DNA of 64,000 bases from CBIHON01 sp966211965. Its GTDB lineage: Bacteria > Pseudomonadota > Gammaproteobacteria > Burkholderiales > Burkholderiaceae_D. Every line of letters starts with the position of its first letter. Position 1 is the first letter of the stretch. Location of the stretch: NCBI GenBank assembly GCA_966211965.1, contig CBIHON010000016.1:39138-103137 (forward strand), written 5' to 3'. Positions 9,239 to 17,567 of this stretch are shown one piece after another. A program made the translations under genes and the position numbers. Under the pieces are notes generated by a model that did no database searches, was not told where the DNA came from, and was given only the letters and a program-made list of their open reading frames with translations.

Positions 9239-10111
9239 ATGATAAAGACACTACAAACATTGCTGCTCGCTTTCTGCGCCCTGCTTTCCGCACCCGCCTC
9301 TGCCAATCCCACTCCGGTAAAGTTTTACAATAAGAAAGACGTGCCAATCAAAGGCCAGATATTTGCGCCGACATCATCCGGACTCGTACCGGCCGTGGTC
9401 ATGATGCACGGGTGTTCCGGTATGTACTCAAATTCCGATCCGACCAAAGGCTTGGCCATACTGTACAAAGAATGGGGCGAACGCCTTGCAAACGCAGGAT
9501 ATGTGGCCCTGGTGATTGACAGCTTCTCTGGACGCGAAGTGGACCAGGACCAGTGCGGCAACAATAAGGACGGCGTATCCGAAGTCACTGAGCGTCCGTA
9601 CGACGCCTATGCTGCCGTGGACTTCTTGAAAAGAAGCTACTCCGGCATGGTCGACTCCACAAAAATTGCCCTGCTGGGATGGTCGCATGGAGGCAGTTCG
9701 ACCATGTCCACCCTGTCCAATACGATGGTCAGCGAGTTCGGCAAACAATTCGTGGGCGGGATTGCGTTCTATCCGGGATGCGGCCTATACGGGGCATTCG
9801 GGGGAATCAAAAACAGCACCTACGTGCCCTACGCGCCCTTACTCATCCTGCATGGCAGTATTGACCCGCTTTATACAAGCAACTACTGCCAGAACCGAAT
9901 CACCAATGCCAATGACGTGAACATGGACATGGTTCTATTTTATGGCGCCAAACACTCCTTCGACAATGCTCGTACAGTAGACTCGCAATGGACGCTAGAC
10001 GATTTCAACGCAAAGATCATAGCGGATCAGAATGCAATGACACGGCTTTGTTGGATATTCAAGACGAATTTGATGGGCAAGTGTAACTACTTAGGCATCC
10101 CTCAAAAATAA
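9239..10111 (+). CDS. Dienelactone-hydrolase-like alpha/beta hydrolase, exported
   Basis: A 290-aa protein starting at the ATG at 9239 (an in-frame TTG lies 9 bases earlier). A signal peptide is clear (MIKTLQTLLLAFCALLSAPASA). Features of the dienelactone hydrolase family are the oxyanion segment VVMMHGCSG, the nucleophile elbow GWSHGG, the acid region HGSIDPLY and the His in GAKHSF. Six or more Cys residues in the mature part suggest disulfides, in keeping with periplasmic export. The substrate is unknown. Codon choice appears less GC-biased than in neighbours, so recent acquisition is possible. Confidence 0.82.
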   Translation: MIKTLQTLLLAFCALLSAPASANPTPVKFYNKKDVPIKGQIFAPTSSGLVPAVVMMHGCSGMYSNSDPTKGLAILYKEWGERLANAGYVALVIDSFSGREVDQDQCGNNKDGVSEVTERPYDAYAAVDFLKRSYSGMVDSTKIALLGWSHGGSSTMSTLSNTMVSEFGKQFVGGIAFYPGCGLYGAFGGIKNSTYVPYAPLLILHGSIDPLYTSNYCQNRITNANDVNMDMVLFYGAKHSFDNARTVDSQWTLDDFNAKIIADQNAMTRLCWIFKTNLMGKCNYLGIPQK

Positions 10112-10365
10112 GTCAGATGCCACCGGTTTTCCGAATAAGGGCAATATGACTCGATAAGCGGTGACGCGGCTAGCACCGCGTCGTGCAGCAGTCGGAATCG
10201 GTTCGGTATTGCCAGATCCATGGCGGATGACTTGAAGTATTGTGCATGTTGAGTCGGTAAGCCAACGCCCCACCGGCTCAACACGCACTGGCCTGATGCG
10301 CCATTCCGATGCGGAGACTGCCGTGCCTTCTATTGCTTGCACGTGCTCTTGTTCATAACAGGACA
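10112..10365. other. Intergenic region with hairpin and IS-end-like sequence
   Basis: No gene is supported here. A hairpin with arms GACGCGG / CCGCGTC (10163-10182, 6-nt loop) lies 50 bases after the hydrolase stop. It has no T-tract, so it is a weak terminator candidate. At 10351-10362 GTTCATAACAGG is the exact reverse complement of CCTGTTATGAAC at 63952-63963, the putative insertion-sequence end at the window edge, which suggests an IS relic here. Confidence 0.45.
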
Positions 10366-10530
10366 CTAGTGCTGAGGCTCATAAATTTCGAAACCAATAA
10401 AAGTGATGAATTGTTGCGTCAAACCAGGCGCGAACCGCAGCGATAGCTGGCCTATCGCGAGGATTCGCAACAACGTATAGCGCGGCAAGGCACGCTTTTA
10501 TGCTTCGAAACTTATGAGCCTCAGCACTAG
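10366..10530. repeat. Palindromic CTAG-flanked element D
   Basis: A 165-bp foldback element with CTAG at both ends and near-perfect arms CTAGTGCTGAGGCTCATAA / TTATGAGCCTCAGCACTAG, extended by TTCGAA on each side. An inner pair GTTGCG / CGCAAC and a central hairpin GCGATAG-CTGG-CCTATCGC followed by GAGG repeat the architecture of elements A and B with different stem sequences. It ends 8 bases downstream of the SDR stop codon and could also act as a transcript end. Confidence 0.78.
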
Positions 10531-10537
10531 ACCATAA

Positions 10538-11437
10538 TCAATCCGCGAGCCGCCCGCCGCTGCCGTATATCTGCCCGCCGCCGCAGGGCCGATACAAAGC
10601 GCCGTCCGGATTTCTCGGCGGTTCGTCATATTGCTGGCGCCGGGCCTGGATGGCCTCGATCTTCTGTGCCAACCCCGGCAAAGCCTTGTGCATGGCGGTA
10701 TTGAACCTGGCCATCATGCCGACCTTGACCTCGCGCTTGGCATCGGTAGCAGCGTCGAGTATGGCCGCGGCGACGCGGAAAGGATCGAGTTGCGGCGTCG
10801 GCAATTTCGGCTCGCGGTCCATGTAATTTTTCGCGTGCTGCGGAAAGGGCGTATTTACCGCCGTCGGTTCGATCAAGGTGATGGAGACCGGCGCCTTGTC
10901 AATTTCCTCGACTTCCACCCGCAAGGCATCGGTGAAACCTTTTACGGCATGCTTGGCGGCTCCGTACATGCCTTGCAGCGGCATGACCGCCTCAGACACT
11001 TCGCTGCCGATATTGATCAGGGCGCCGCCGTGGGAGCGCAGGTGCGTCAATGCAATCATGGAACCATGCACCACGCCCCAAAAATTGATATCGAACAGAC
11101 GCCTGGCGTCTTGTTCCGTCACCTGTTCCAGGCGCCCATAGATCGATACGCCGGCGTTGTTGACCCAGGTGTCGATCCGCCCGAATCGATTCAATGCCGC
11201 TTGTGCGATCTGCTCGACCTGCTTGCGTTCACCGACGTCAGCCGTGACGGCAATCGCCTCGCCGCCAGCGGCATTTATTTCTTCAGCGATGTCCGACAAG
11301 GCGGGTTCGCTGCGCGCTGCCAGCACCAGCTTTGCGCCCTCGCCTGCCGCTCTTTGCGCGGTTGCCAATCCAATCCCGCTTGATGCCCCTGTAATGACGA
11401 TGACTTGCTGATTTAAGGGTTTCAATGAAAGAGCCAT
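10538..11437 (-). CDS. Short-chain dehydrogenase/reductase
   Basis: A 299-aa classical SDR. The nucleotide-binding motif TGASSGIG is at residues 17-24, NNAG near 92, the catalytic Ser in the INIGSEV strand, and YGAAK (YxxxK) near 158. A C-terminal extension ending in a Gly-rich tail (CGGGQIYGSGGRLAD) is longer than the 250-aa core. The cofactor preference looks like NADP because a basic residue (AAR) follows the second strand. Shine-Dalgarno GAGGA precedes the ATG. It lies 37 bases downstream of a DUF2231 gene on the same strand, likely one operon. The substrate is not predictable. Confidence 0.88.
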   Translation of the reverse strand: MALSLKPLNQQVIVITGASSGIGLATAQRAAGEGAKLVLAARSEPALSDIAEEINAAGGEAIAVTADVGERKQVEQIAQAALNRFGRIDTWVNNAGVSIYGRLEQVTEQDARRLFDINFWGVVHGSMIALTHLRSHGGALINIGSEVSEAVMPLQGMYGAAKHAVKGFTDALRVEVEEIDKAPVSITLIEPTAVNTPFPQHAKNYMDREPKLPTPQLDPFRVAAAILDAATDAKREVKVGMMARFNTAMHKALPGLAQKIEAIQARRQQYDEPPRNPDGALYRPCGGGQIYGSGGRLAD

Positions 11438-11474
11438 GATGCAATTCCTCTACAACTGGACTATGAATAACAAA

Positions 11475-11936
11475 CTACTGCCGAGTACGCGTCGGCGGTT
11501 CAGACCCGATATCGACGCCGACGCCATGCTTATGAACCATTTCGGCGCCCAACCATCCGGATGCAGCGAGAACGCCGACCGCCACAATGGACAGCGCCAA
11601 CGGCGTGCCTCGATTGTTCGGGCCGTTTGTCCGCAGCCACAGATTGACCGCATAAAGCGTCACCGCAATCAGGTTCAGCGACATATGGGTGATCGCGATC
11701 TTTTTGTGGCGGGCATCGGTCAGCGACAGCAGATCGATGAATCCCGGCACGGCCGCCGCCAGCGCACCGATGAAACCGCCGGCCATGGTGTAGAACGCCA
11801 CGGTCGCCCAAGTCTCGGGCGTTGCGCTGCCCAGCGAAATCAAGTCGCATACCAAAGAAAAAATAAGCAGTCCGATGGGAAACGTAATGAGCATCGGATG
11901 AATCGGATGGCCGGCAATACTTGCAGGAGTACGCAT
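11475..11936 (-). CDS. DUF2231 membrane protein
   Basis: A 153-aa protein with four predicted membrane helices. The N-terminal motif GHPIHPMLITFPIGLL is the DUF2231 signature, and a pair of membrane His residues may bind metal or haem (inference). The second His-bearing segment ARHKKIAITHMSLN follows the second helix. The start has a good Shine-Dalgarno (AAGGAAG, 6 bases upstream). It is probably the first gene of a two-gene unit with the SDR at 10538-11437. Function is unassigned in the family. Confidence 0.85.
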   Translation of the reverse strand: MRTPASIAGHPIHPMLITFPIGLLIFSLVCDLISLGSATPETWATVAFYTMAGGFIGALAAAVPGFIDLLSLTDARHKKIAITHMSLNLIAVTLYAVNLWLRTNGPNNRGTPLALSIVAVGVLAASGWLGAEMVHKHGVGVDIGSEPPTRTRQ

Positions 11937-12203
11937 AACTTTCTTCCTTATTCGGATATATGAATTTTTTCAAGCTGGAAATCGGCAGTCCGCTGCGGCA
12001 ACACTGCGCGCTACACGCCTGAACACAGGTTGTTTGCGTCCAGTTTTCGACATCCTGTTAGAACCGCATTCGGCTCAAACATCCAGCCATGCCATGAAAA
12101 AAGCGATGGAGTTTAAGATCGGTCAAAGATCGCATGCTCGCTGCGATTCATCCATCAACATCAGGAGTCAAACTTCACTCGACAAAAATCCGGCGGAACA
12201 ATC

Positions 12204-12677
12204 ATGAAGGCATGGTCGGCAGCAATTCGCGACGGCATCGTATCCGGGTGTATTGCGAGCCTCGCATCCACCCTCGTCCTCGGCGTCAGAGGAAAAAGAG
12301 AAAGCAGTACACCTTATGCGCCGACCAATGCCATCAGTCATTGGTTCTGGAAAGAACGAGCAGCACACCAGGACGGTTTGAGTGCGCGCTATACAGTCCT
12401 CGGATATGCAATTCATCACGTTTCTTCGACACTCTGGGCGATCGTGTATGAGAGATTTTTCGAACCCGGCCCGCATCGCCGTACTGCCGCGCCGGCCATC
12501 GCGGGCGGCATCGCCGTCGCGGGCCTGGCTTGTTTTACGGACTACAAACTGACGCCGCAACGCCTGCAGCCGGGTTTCGAAAAACGCCTGTCCTCACCTT
12601 CCCTGTTTCTCGTTTACGGAAGTTTCGGCTTGGCCTTGGCCATTCGCGGGCTCCTCGCCGCTCGATCGAAAAAATGA
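12204..12677 (+). CDS. Conserved inner-membrane protein of unknown function
   Basis: A 157-aa protein with about four hydrophobic segments: residues 8-27, a His-rich helix around YAIHHVSSTLWAIVYE, AIAGGIAVAGLACF, and LFLVYGSFGLALAIRGLL. Between the first two is YAPTNAISHWFWKERA, which looks like a conserved loop. I do not recognise a named family. The start ATG at 12204 is chosen because the hydrophobic N terminus follows it directly; no strong ribosome-binding site is visible. It is convergent with the GT9 gene that ends at 12712. Confidence 0.6.
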   Translation: MKAWSAAIRDGIVSGCIASLASTLVLGVRGKRESSTPYAPTNAISHWFWKERAAHQDGLSARYTVLGYAIHHVSSTLWAIVYERFFEPGPHRRTAAPAIAGGIAVAGLACFTDYKLTPQRLQPGFEKRLSSPSLFLVYGSFGLALAIRGLLAARSKK

Positions 12678-12711
12678 GGCGCCGGCATCACCCGGTCTGG
12701 CGCGGGCAGGC

Positions 12712-13812
12712 TCACCCACGGGGTTGATGCGAGTGCGAGGCATGCAATAACTCCATCGCCATTGTCTTCACCTCTTCAACCGGCAGCTCCGCTACGAAGC
12801 TCACATCATGCGCACATCGGGAGGATAAGTTCAGCGCACCGCACACCGGGCAATGCACCCGCGCCGACAACGCCGCCCTGTGCCCCTGCTGGCGCAAGGG
12901 ACCGGACTCGATCAATTTGGTCAGCCAATAGATCCCGACACAGGGCGTACCGATGGCAAGGCCCAAATGCAGCGGACCGCTGTCGTTGGAGACCAGCAGC
13001 GCGGCCCGTTCCAGCAGGCCGCACAGACCGGACAAGGACAGCCGTCCGCTGAGATCGACGGCGCGATACCGCATCTGCCCCTGTATCTGCCGTACCAGGG
13101 CCGATTCCTGCTGCGTGCCGTTGATTGCGACCAGCGCCCCGGCTTCCTCGATCAGCGCATCGGCGATTGCAGCGAAATGCTGTATCGGCCAGCGTCGCCT
13201 GGGGTCGCCTGCTCCGGGCTGCAGCAGCACCAGCGGATTGCCGGGGTCGGGAGCAATTGCATGCGCCGCCTCTTGCCGGTCCCGTTCGATGACTTGCAGT
13301 TCGCGCCCTATGCGCAACGTATCGGCGCCGGCCAGCGCGGCGACTTCCAGCAGTTGCAGCCGCTTGTTGTGCCATCCGTCGCAGGCGATCCAACGCTCCA
13401 GCGGCTCTGCATCATGCGCCTTCAAGCCGATCGCGAAGCGGGCCCCCAAGCGCAACAAGAAGGGGTTGGCATGATGCCCGCCATCATGCAGTTGAAGCGC
13501 CAGGTCGAACCCGGCGCCGCGCATGCGGTCGACGAAGTTCTCGATCGCATCCGTGTCGCCCTGCGCATCCGGCGGCGCGCTGATGCCCGGGCAAGGCGGG
13601 ACGACCTCCACCCGGTCGACCGGGCCGGGGCGGCCATCGAGAAAATCCGCATGCCAGGGCTTGCCCAGATAGACGATCTCCGCCTGCGGATAGGCTTGCC
13701 TCAAAGCATGCAGCGCAGGCAGCGAGAAAACGAAATCGCCGATCGTGCCCGGGTGCAGCACCGCAATCTTTCGCACATGAGGCAGCGGGGTGAGAAAGGC
13801 ATCGTGAGTCAT
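12712..13812 (-). CDS. Glycosyltransferase family 9 (heptosyltransferase-like)
   Basis: A 366-aa protein from the ATG at 13812 (an upstream in-frame TTG would add 10 residues). The N-terminal IAVLHPGTIGDFVFSLPALHAL is the GT9 signature and the C-terminal half has VLLQPGAGDPRRRWP and the sugar-nucleotide site SNDSGPLHLGLAIGTPCVGIYW. GT9 enzymes usually transfer ADP-heptose. The tail carries a CPVCG ... C pattern similar to the other GT9 proteins of this window (46756 and 57291). It is not beside other glycan genes, so its pathway is unclear. Confidence 0.85.
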   Translation of the reverse strand: MTHDAFLTPLPHVRKIAVLHPGTIGDFVFSLPALHALRQAYPQAEIVYLGKPWHADFLDGRPGPVDRVEVVPPCPGISAPPDAQGDTDAIENFVDRMRGAGFDLALQLHDGGHHANPFLLRLGARFAIGLKAHDAEPLERWIACDGWHNKRLQLLEVAALAGADTLRIGRELQVIERDRQEAAHAIAPDPGNPLVLLQPGAGDPRRRWPIQHFAAIADALIEEAGALVAINGTQQESALVRQIQGQMRYRAVDLSGRLSLSGLCGLLERAALLVSNDSGPLHLGLAIGTPCVGIYWLTKLIESGPLRQQGHRAALSARVHCPVCGALNLSSRCAHDVSFVAELPVEEVKTMAMELLHASHSHQPRG

Positions 13813-13946
13813 TGGCGCTGATCGCTTGGAAGCGGTAGACAAAACCAGGCGGGCACCACAGCCCGACAGACTGCACAGCAGTCTTGTCTATCGTGTCTTA
13901 AACGGAAGGCTCCGCATGCACCCATATCGGTCTCTCCAATCTCGCC

Positions 13947-14591
13947 TTATTCCAGCGGAATCAATCCATGTTGAATCGCGAACTTGATCAAACCGGGAAA
14001 ACTGCTGATGCCTAGCTTGTGCATCAGGCGGCTGCGATAGGTATCGACCGTTTTGGGAGAGAGAAAAAGAATCTTTGCCGCATGAGCGCTCGATTTTCCC
14101 TCAGCCACCAGTTGCAGGATCTGGCGCTCGCGCCCGCTCAAGCTTTCCAGCGGACTTGCCGGATGGCGTTCGCGCAGGTAGTCATCAATGACCGTGCCGG
14201 TGATGCTCCGGCTCAAGTAACGGTGACCGGTATGCACGCTGCGCACGGCATCCACCAATTCTGCGCCGGTGGAGTCTTTCAAAAGATAGCCGTCAGCACC
14301 GGCCTGCAGAGCGCGGAAGATATGTTCGCTGCTGGAAAGCATCGAGAGAATGAGAATCCTGGTGGCGGGACAAGCGCTACGAATTTCCATGGTCGCATCG
14401 ATCCCGCTCAACTCCGGCATGGCAATATCCATCAGCACGACATCGGGACAAAGGCGCCGTACTTCCCGCACTGCCTCGCGCCCGGTCGCGGCGTTGCCCA
14501 CCACGCTGATATCGGCCTGCGCTTCCAGCAGCAGGCAGAGTCCATCGCGCACCACGCCATGCATATCCGCCAGGAACACCGTGATTGCCAT
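13947..14591 (-). CDS. NarL/FixJ-family response regulator
   Basis: A 214-aa two-domain regulator: receiver (1-120) and LuxR-type helix-turn-helix (about 150-210, with LSGRERQILQLVAEGKSSAHAA and LSPKTVDTYRSRLMHKL). The phospho-acceptor is Asp55 (VVLMDIAMPE), and the Lys is in YLLKDS. The usual acidic pair near residue 9 reads D-M (FLADMHGV) where most relatives have D-D or D-E, which may weaken Mg binding. No sensor kinase is adjacent; the nearest kinase in the window is the hybrid at 58481-62311. Confidence 0.9.
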   Translation of the reverse strand: MAITVFLADMHGVVRDGLCLLLEAQADISVVGNAATGREAVREVRRLCPDVVLMDIAMPELSGIDATMEIRSACPATRILILSMLSSSEHIFRALQAGADGYLLKDSTGAELVDAVRSVHTGHRYLSRSITGTVIDDYLRERHPASPLESLSGRERQILQLVAEGKSSAHAAKILFLSPKTVDTYRSRLMHKLGISSFPGLIKFAIQHGLIPLE

Positions 14592-14915
14592 TCCCTCGCT
14601 CCATCATCTCGTGGATGCCAACTTAGCCGATGCTTCATCATCCACACCAAAATACGACCATGTCCATTTTCAAACGTTTCTCTCCTGCGCTTCCCATCTC
14701 TGATCCATGTCAATGCCGCTTGAATCGCCTCTGCAGACATGCATGCTCTTGGCAATGTCCTGCGCAAAGTCACTTCCCCTCATGCAAATCCACTTCCGGC
14801 AGTTCAACACGCGGGCACGAGATTTTCTCATCTCGCCGTAACAGCCTTTAAATAATGAGGCCTGTTCCTGTGCCGCCAGCTACGATGCCCGCGTTGAAAC
14901 GAAGGTTGAAGGACA
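14592..14915. other. Intergenic region without a gene
   Basis: About 320 bases upstream of the response regulator and up to element B. No ORF with a start signal or family resemblance is visible and no clear promoter motif stands out. The last bases (GGACA before CTAG) are the same as those just before element D at 10361-10365. Confidence 0.5.
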
Positions 14916-15038
14916 CTAGAGCATTTTTAGCCTGAGCGTGCGGAGTCAAGGTCAGGCCGAGGAGCGGACGCGTACAGGCGTACGCCGAGCACCGTAGGCC
15001 TGAGATTGGCCCGTACGGTCAGGCTAAAAATGCTCTAA
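14916..15038. repeat. Palindromic CTAG/CTAA-flanked element B
   Basis: A 123-bp foldback element homologous to element A. Left end CTAGAGCATTTTTAGCCTGA; right end is its inverted copy with TTAG in place of CTAG. Relative to A the arms read GCATTTTTA / TAAAAATGC instead of GCAGTTTCA / TGAAACTGC, so both arms changed together. The central hairpin is GCGTAC-AGGC-GTACGC followed by CGAG. The right end overlaps the last codon and stop of mgtC: the stop TAG is part of the element. Confidence 0.82.
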
Positions 15039-15727
15039 TCGCCGGTAGGAGAAATTTGGAAACCCTTGACCTGTTTCAGAGTAAGGAGATAGGCGGATAA
15101 AGCTGACAGGTGCCGTACGTCACCGGAGCGCAGAACCATCCGGTACTCAAAGTACAAGCCGTCATCCGTAATGCGATAACTCATATTGGCGATATTGAAG
15201 CCTTGGTCCGCCATGATTTTCCGTACCTTGTCTTCGGAAAACACTTCGTGTCTATCGAAGCGAAGATAATGATGCGCATAGGATTGCGAGGGCATCCTGG
15301 CTTCGATTTTCCGGAACAAGGAAAGAATGCCCAGCGTCAATACGGTGGCCAGCGCCGCAGGAAAATAAAAGCCGATGCCGATCAAGATGCCGATCGCGGC
15401 GGTAACCCAGATCGAAGCGGCTGTAGTCAGACCGCGCACACTGTATCCCTCTTTGAAAATGACGCCGGCACCAAGAAAGCCGATGCCGGTCATGATCCCC
15501 TGCGCCATGCGGGTCGGGTCGGTACGGATCATGTCGAGAGGCACACCGGTCAGCCATGTGCCCTGGAACAGCGTCACCATCATGAGCAGGCTTGATGCCA
15601 GGCATACGAGAGTATGCGTTCTAAAACCTGCCGGCCGGCCGTGAAAACTTCTTTCCAATCCGATAATGCCGCCCGCAATCAAGGCACCCAGTAAGTGGCC
15701 AGCGACGATTCCGGATTCAAAAGCCAT
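15035..15727 (-). CDS. mgtC: MgtC/SapB family membrane protein
   Basis: A 230-aa protein. Residues 1-130 hold the hydrophobic MgtC/SapB domain with the signatures GGIIGLERSFHGRPAGFRTHTLVCLAS and GIGFLGAGVIFKEG; the C-terminal 90 residues form a soluble ACT-like domain. MgtC proteins are needed for growth at low Mg and for acid or intracellular survival in several bacteria, where some act on the F-type ATP synthase. Whether this one does is unknown. The stop codon lies inside palindromic element B, so the 3' end may have been remodelled by that insertion. It is transcribed away from the porin gene. Confidence 0.9.
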   Translation of the reverse strand: MAFESGIVAGHLLGALIAGGIIGLERSFHGRPAGFRTHTLVCLASSLLMMVTLFQGTWLTGVPLDMIRTDPTRMAQGIMTGIGFLGAGVIFKEGYSVRGLTTAASIWVTAAIGILIGIGFYFPAALATVLTLGILSLFRKIEARMPSQSYAHHYLRFDRHEVFSEDKVRKIMADQGFNIANMSYRITDDGLYFEYRMVLRSGDVRHLSALSAYLLTLKQVKGFQISPTGD

Positions 15728-16098
15728 GGCGACCCTTTATTTGGCCATCAGGAAAATAGCCAGATTCAGAGCGGGTGCCAAGCTTCTACTATTTTTCTCG
15801 ATGAGATTGCGAGAGTGGGATTCAAAAGTGTGGTTTTCTTGAATCTAAAGGATCGAAATCCGGAGCGGTTTGCGATTTATCAAACCCTCAGGTGAGGCGG
15901 CACTTAAAATTTAGCTCATGCACTTTCACATCGCGCAAAGAGATTCTGTCATCCGGAATTTTTCAGATGATAGCCGGCGTTTGAGTGATGAAAAATGATC
16001 GAAAGACCCAGGAAGGGTATTGCCAAGGGCCTTTTCTGCAGGAATAAGAACCTGTTCAGGTTCTAAAAAACTTGGAACATCACTTTGAGGATATCTAC
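15728..16098. other. Divergent region between mgtC and the porin
   Basis: Should carry the promoters of both genes. No gene is supported. The right part (15900-16010) is AT-rich. A perfect palindrome sits at 16047-16064, within the likely porin leader. Confidence 0.5.
16047..16064. promoter_or_regulatory. Perfect palindrome upstream of the porin
   Basis: AGAACCTGTTCAGGTTCT has an 8-bp stem with a 2-nt centre, followed by an A-tract, 35 bases before the porin ATG. It could be an operator or an mRNA hairpin controlling the porin. Its half AGAACCTGTTCA also appears at the rhs 3' end (27617), so an insertion-sequence end is the alternative reading. Confidence 0.35.
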
Positions 16099-17106
16099 AT
16101 GAAGAAATCACTACTTGCACTCGCAGTCATGGGCAGCGTCGCCGGCATCGCATCCGCGCAATCGAATGTAACGATCTACGGTATCGTCGATGTGGGCCTT
16201 TCGCATGAAAACAACGGCGCGGCCGCAGGCAACGTGACCCGCATGGATAGCGGCATCCTGAACGGCAGCCGTCTCGGTTTCAAAGGCACCGAAGATCTGG
16301 GCGGCGGCATGTCGGCAATCTTCACTCTTGAAAACGGTTTCGCGGCCGACACAGGCGCACTCGGCCAAGGCGGACTGCTGTTCGGCCGGCAAGCATGGGT
16401 CGGACTGAGCAGCGGCTACGGGTCGCTCAAACTCGGCCGGCAAAAAACCGTGGTGTACGATAATTCCGGTGTATTCGATCCGTTCGGCGATGCCTTGGCC
16501 GGCGACTCGGCAAGGCTGTTCAACTATTCGGGCAGCCGCACCAACAATGTGATCAGTTATGCCTACGAAGGCGCCGGCTTTCGCGGGCAGTTGCAATACG
16601 GCTTGGGCGAAGTGGCCGGCAATACTTCCGCCAATCGCATGATGGCTTTGGCCCTCGGCTATAAAAACGGCCCGATCGACGTCGTGCTGACCCATCATCG
16701 CAACAATGACGCGACCGGCGACAACAATGGCAAAACCACGTTGCTCGGCGGGAACTACGACTTCGGCATGGTCAAGGCTTATGCCGCCTATGCATGGAAC
16801 AAGGACGTCACCCCGAGCGGCGTGCTTTCCCTGGGCTCCGACACGCGCGACGGATTGATCGGCCTGACCGCGCCGATCGGCCCCTCCGGTACCTTCATTG
16901 CCTCCTATATCCGCTTGTGGGACAAGAATGTCGACAACGCCGATGCCAAGCAAGCGGCAATCGGCTATGTCCATAATCTATCCAAGCGCACCGCCGTGTA
17001 TGCCAGCTATGCGCATTTGACCAACGACGACAGGGCCAGCTACCAGGTTCCGGTCGCCGGCAATACCGACAAGCTGTTCAATATCGGCATACGTCACGTG
17101 TTTTAA
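16099..17106 (+). CDS. Outer-membrane trimeric porin (gram-negative porin family)
   Basis: A 335-aa porin. The start at 16099 follows a GAGGA box and opens a signal peptide (MKKSLLALAVMGSVAGIASA). The mature protein begins QSNVTIYGIVDVGL, the classic betaproteobacterial porin start, with GFKGTEDLGGGMSAIFTLENGF and GRQAWVGLSSGYGSLKLGRQ. It ends in an aromatic C terminus (NIGIRHVF) as required for BAM insertion. A 16-strand beta-barrel general diffusion channel is expected. It is monocistronic, with its own leader. Confidence 0.95.
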   Translation: MKKSLLALAVMGSVAGIASAQSNVTIYGIVDVGLSHENNGAAAGNVTRMDSGILNGSRLGFKGTEDLGGGMSAIFTLENGFAADTGALGQGGLLFGRQAWVGLSSGYGSLKLGRQKTVVYDNSGVFDPFGDALAGDSARLFNYSGSRTNNVISYAYEGAGFRGQLQYGLGEVAGNTSANRMMALALGYKNGPIDVVLTHHRNNDATGDNNGKTTLLGGNYDFGMVKAYAAYAWNKDVTPSGVLSLGSDTRDGLIGLTAPIGPSGTFIASYIRLWDKNVDNADAKQAAIGYVHNLSKRTAVYASYAHLTNDDRASYQVPVAGNTDKLFNIGIRHVF

Positions 17107-17567
17107 GTAATCCAGGCAATATCTGAATCGGATCTGTTTCGAGAGTAGTAGCGCAGTAGATGCCGGCGCCTGTTGTACAGCAGCTGCCCTGTACAACATC
17201 GTAACCCGAGCCAGGGTGCCGGCGGCAGGACCGGCAGTTGCCAGACGGACGCTTAGTGGTGAGCCAGGTGTGGCAGTAGTAATGCCGATTTTTCTCCGGA
17301 TCGGCATGTTTCATGAGTAGCATTTTTTCATTGAAATATCTCTTGGCGCGGGCTGAAGCAATATCGTTTTTTGCTCCGGCAATTAGCGGTGTGCGGCATC
17401 ATTGCACGTGCTTTCCGTGGACTTTGATTCACGTGGATGCGATTGTTTTTACCCGCGCCTTTTTTCCGATATTTCACTTTTTCTGTTTGCAACCTTATGT
17501 TCAGGAAGCTTGAGCAAAGGAAATTGCAACTGCGGTGACGCCGATTGCTACCACCGTGCCCGTCCCG
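17107..17567. other. Intergenic region with hairpin after the porin
   Basis: No gene is supported. A hairpin TGTTGTACAG / CTGTACAACA (10-bp stem, 8-nt loop) lies at 17171-17198, 65 bases after the porin stop. It lacks a T-tract, so it may be an mRNA-stabilising or factor-binding structure. The second half is ordinary, less GC-rich sequence. Confidence 0.5.
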
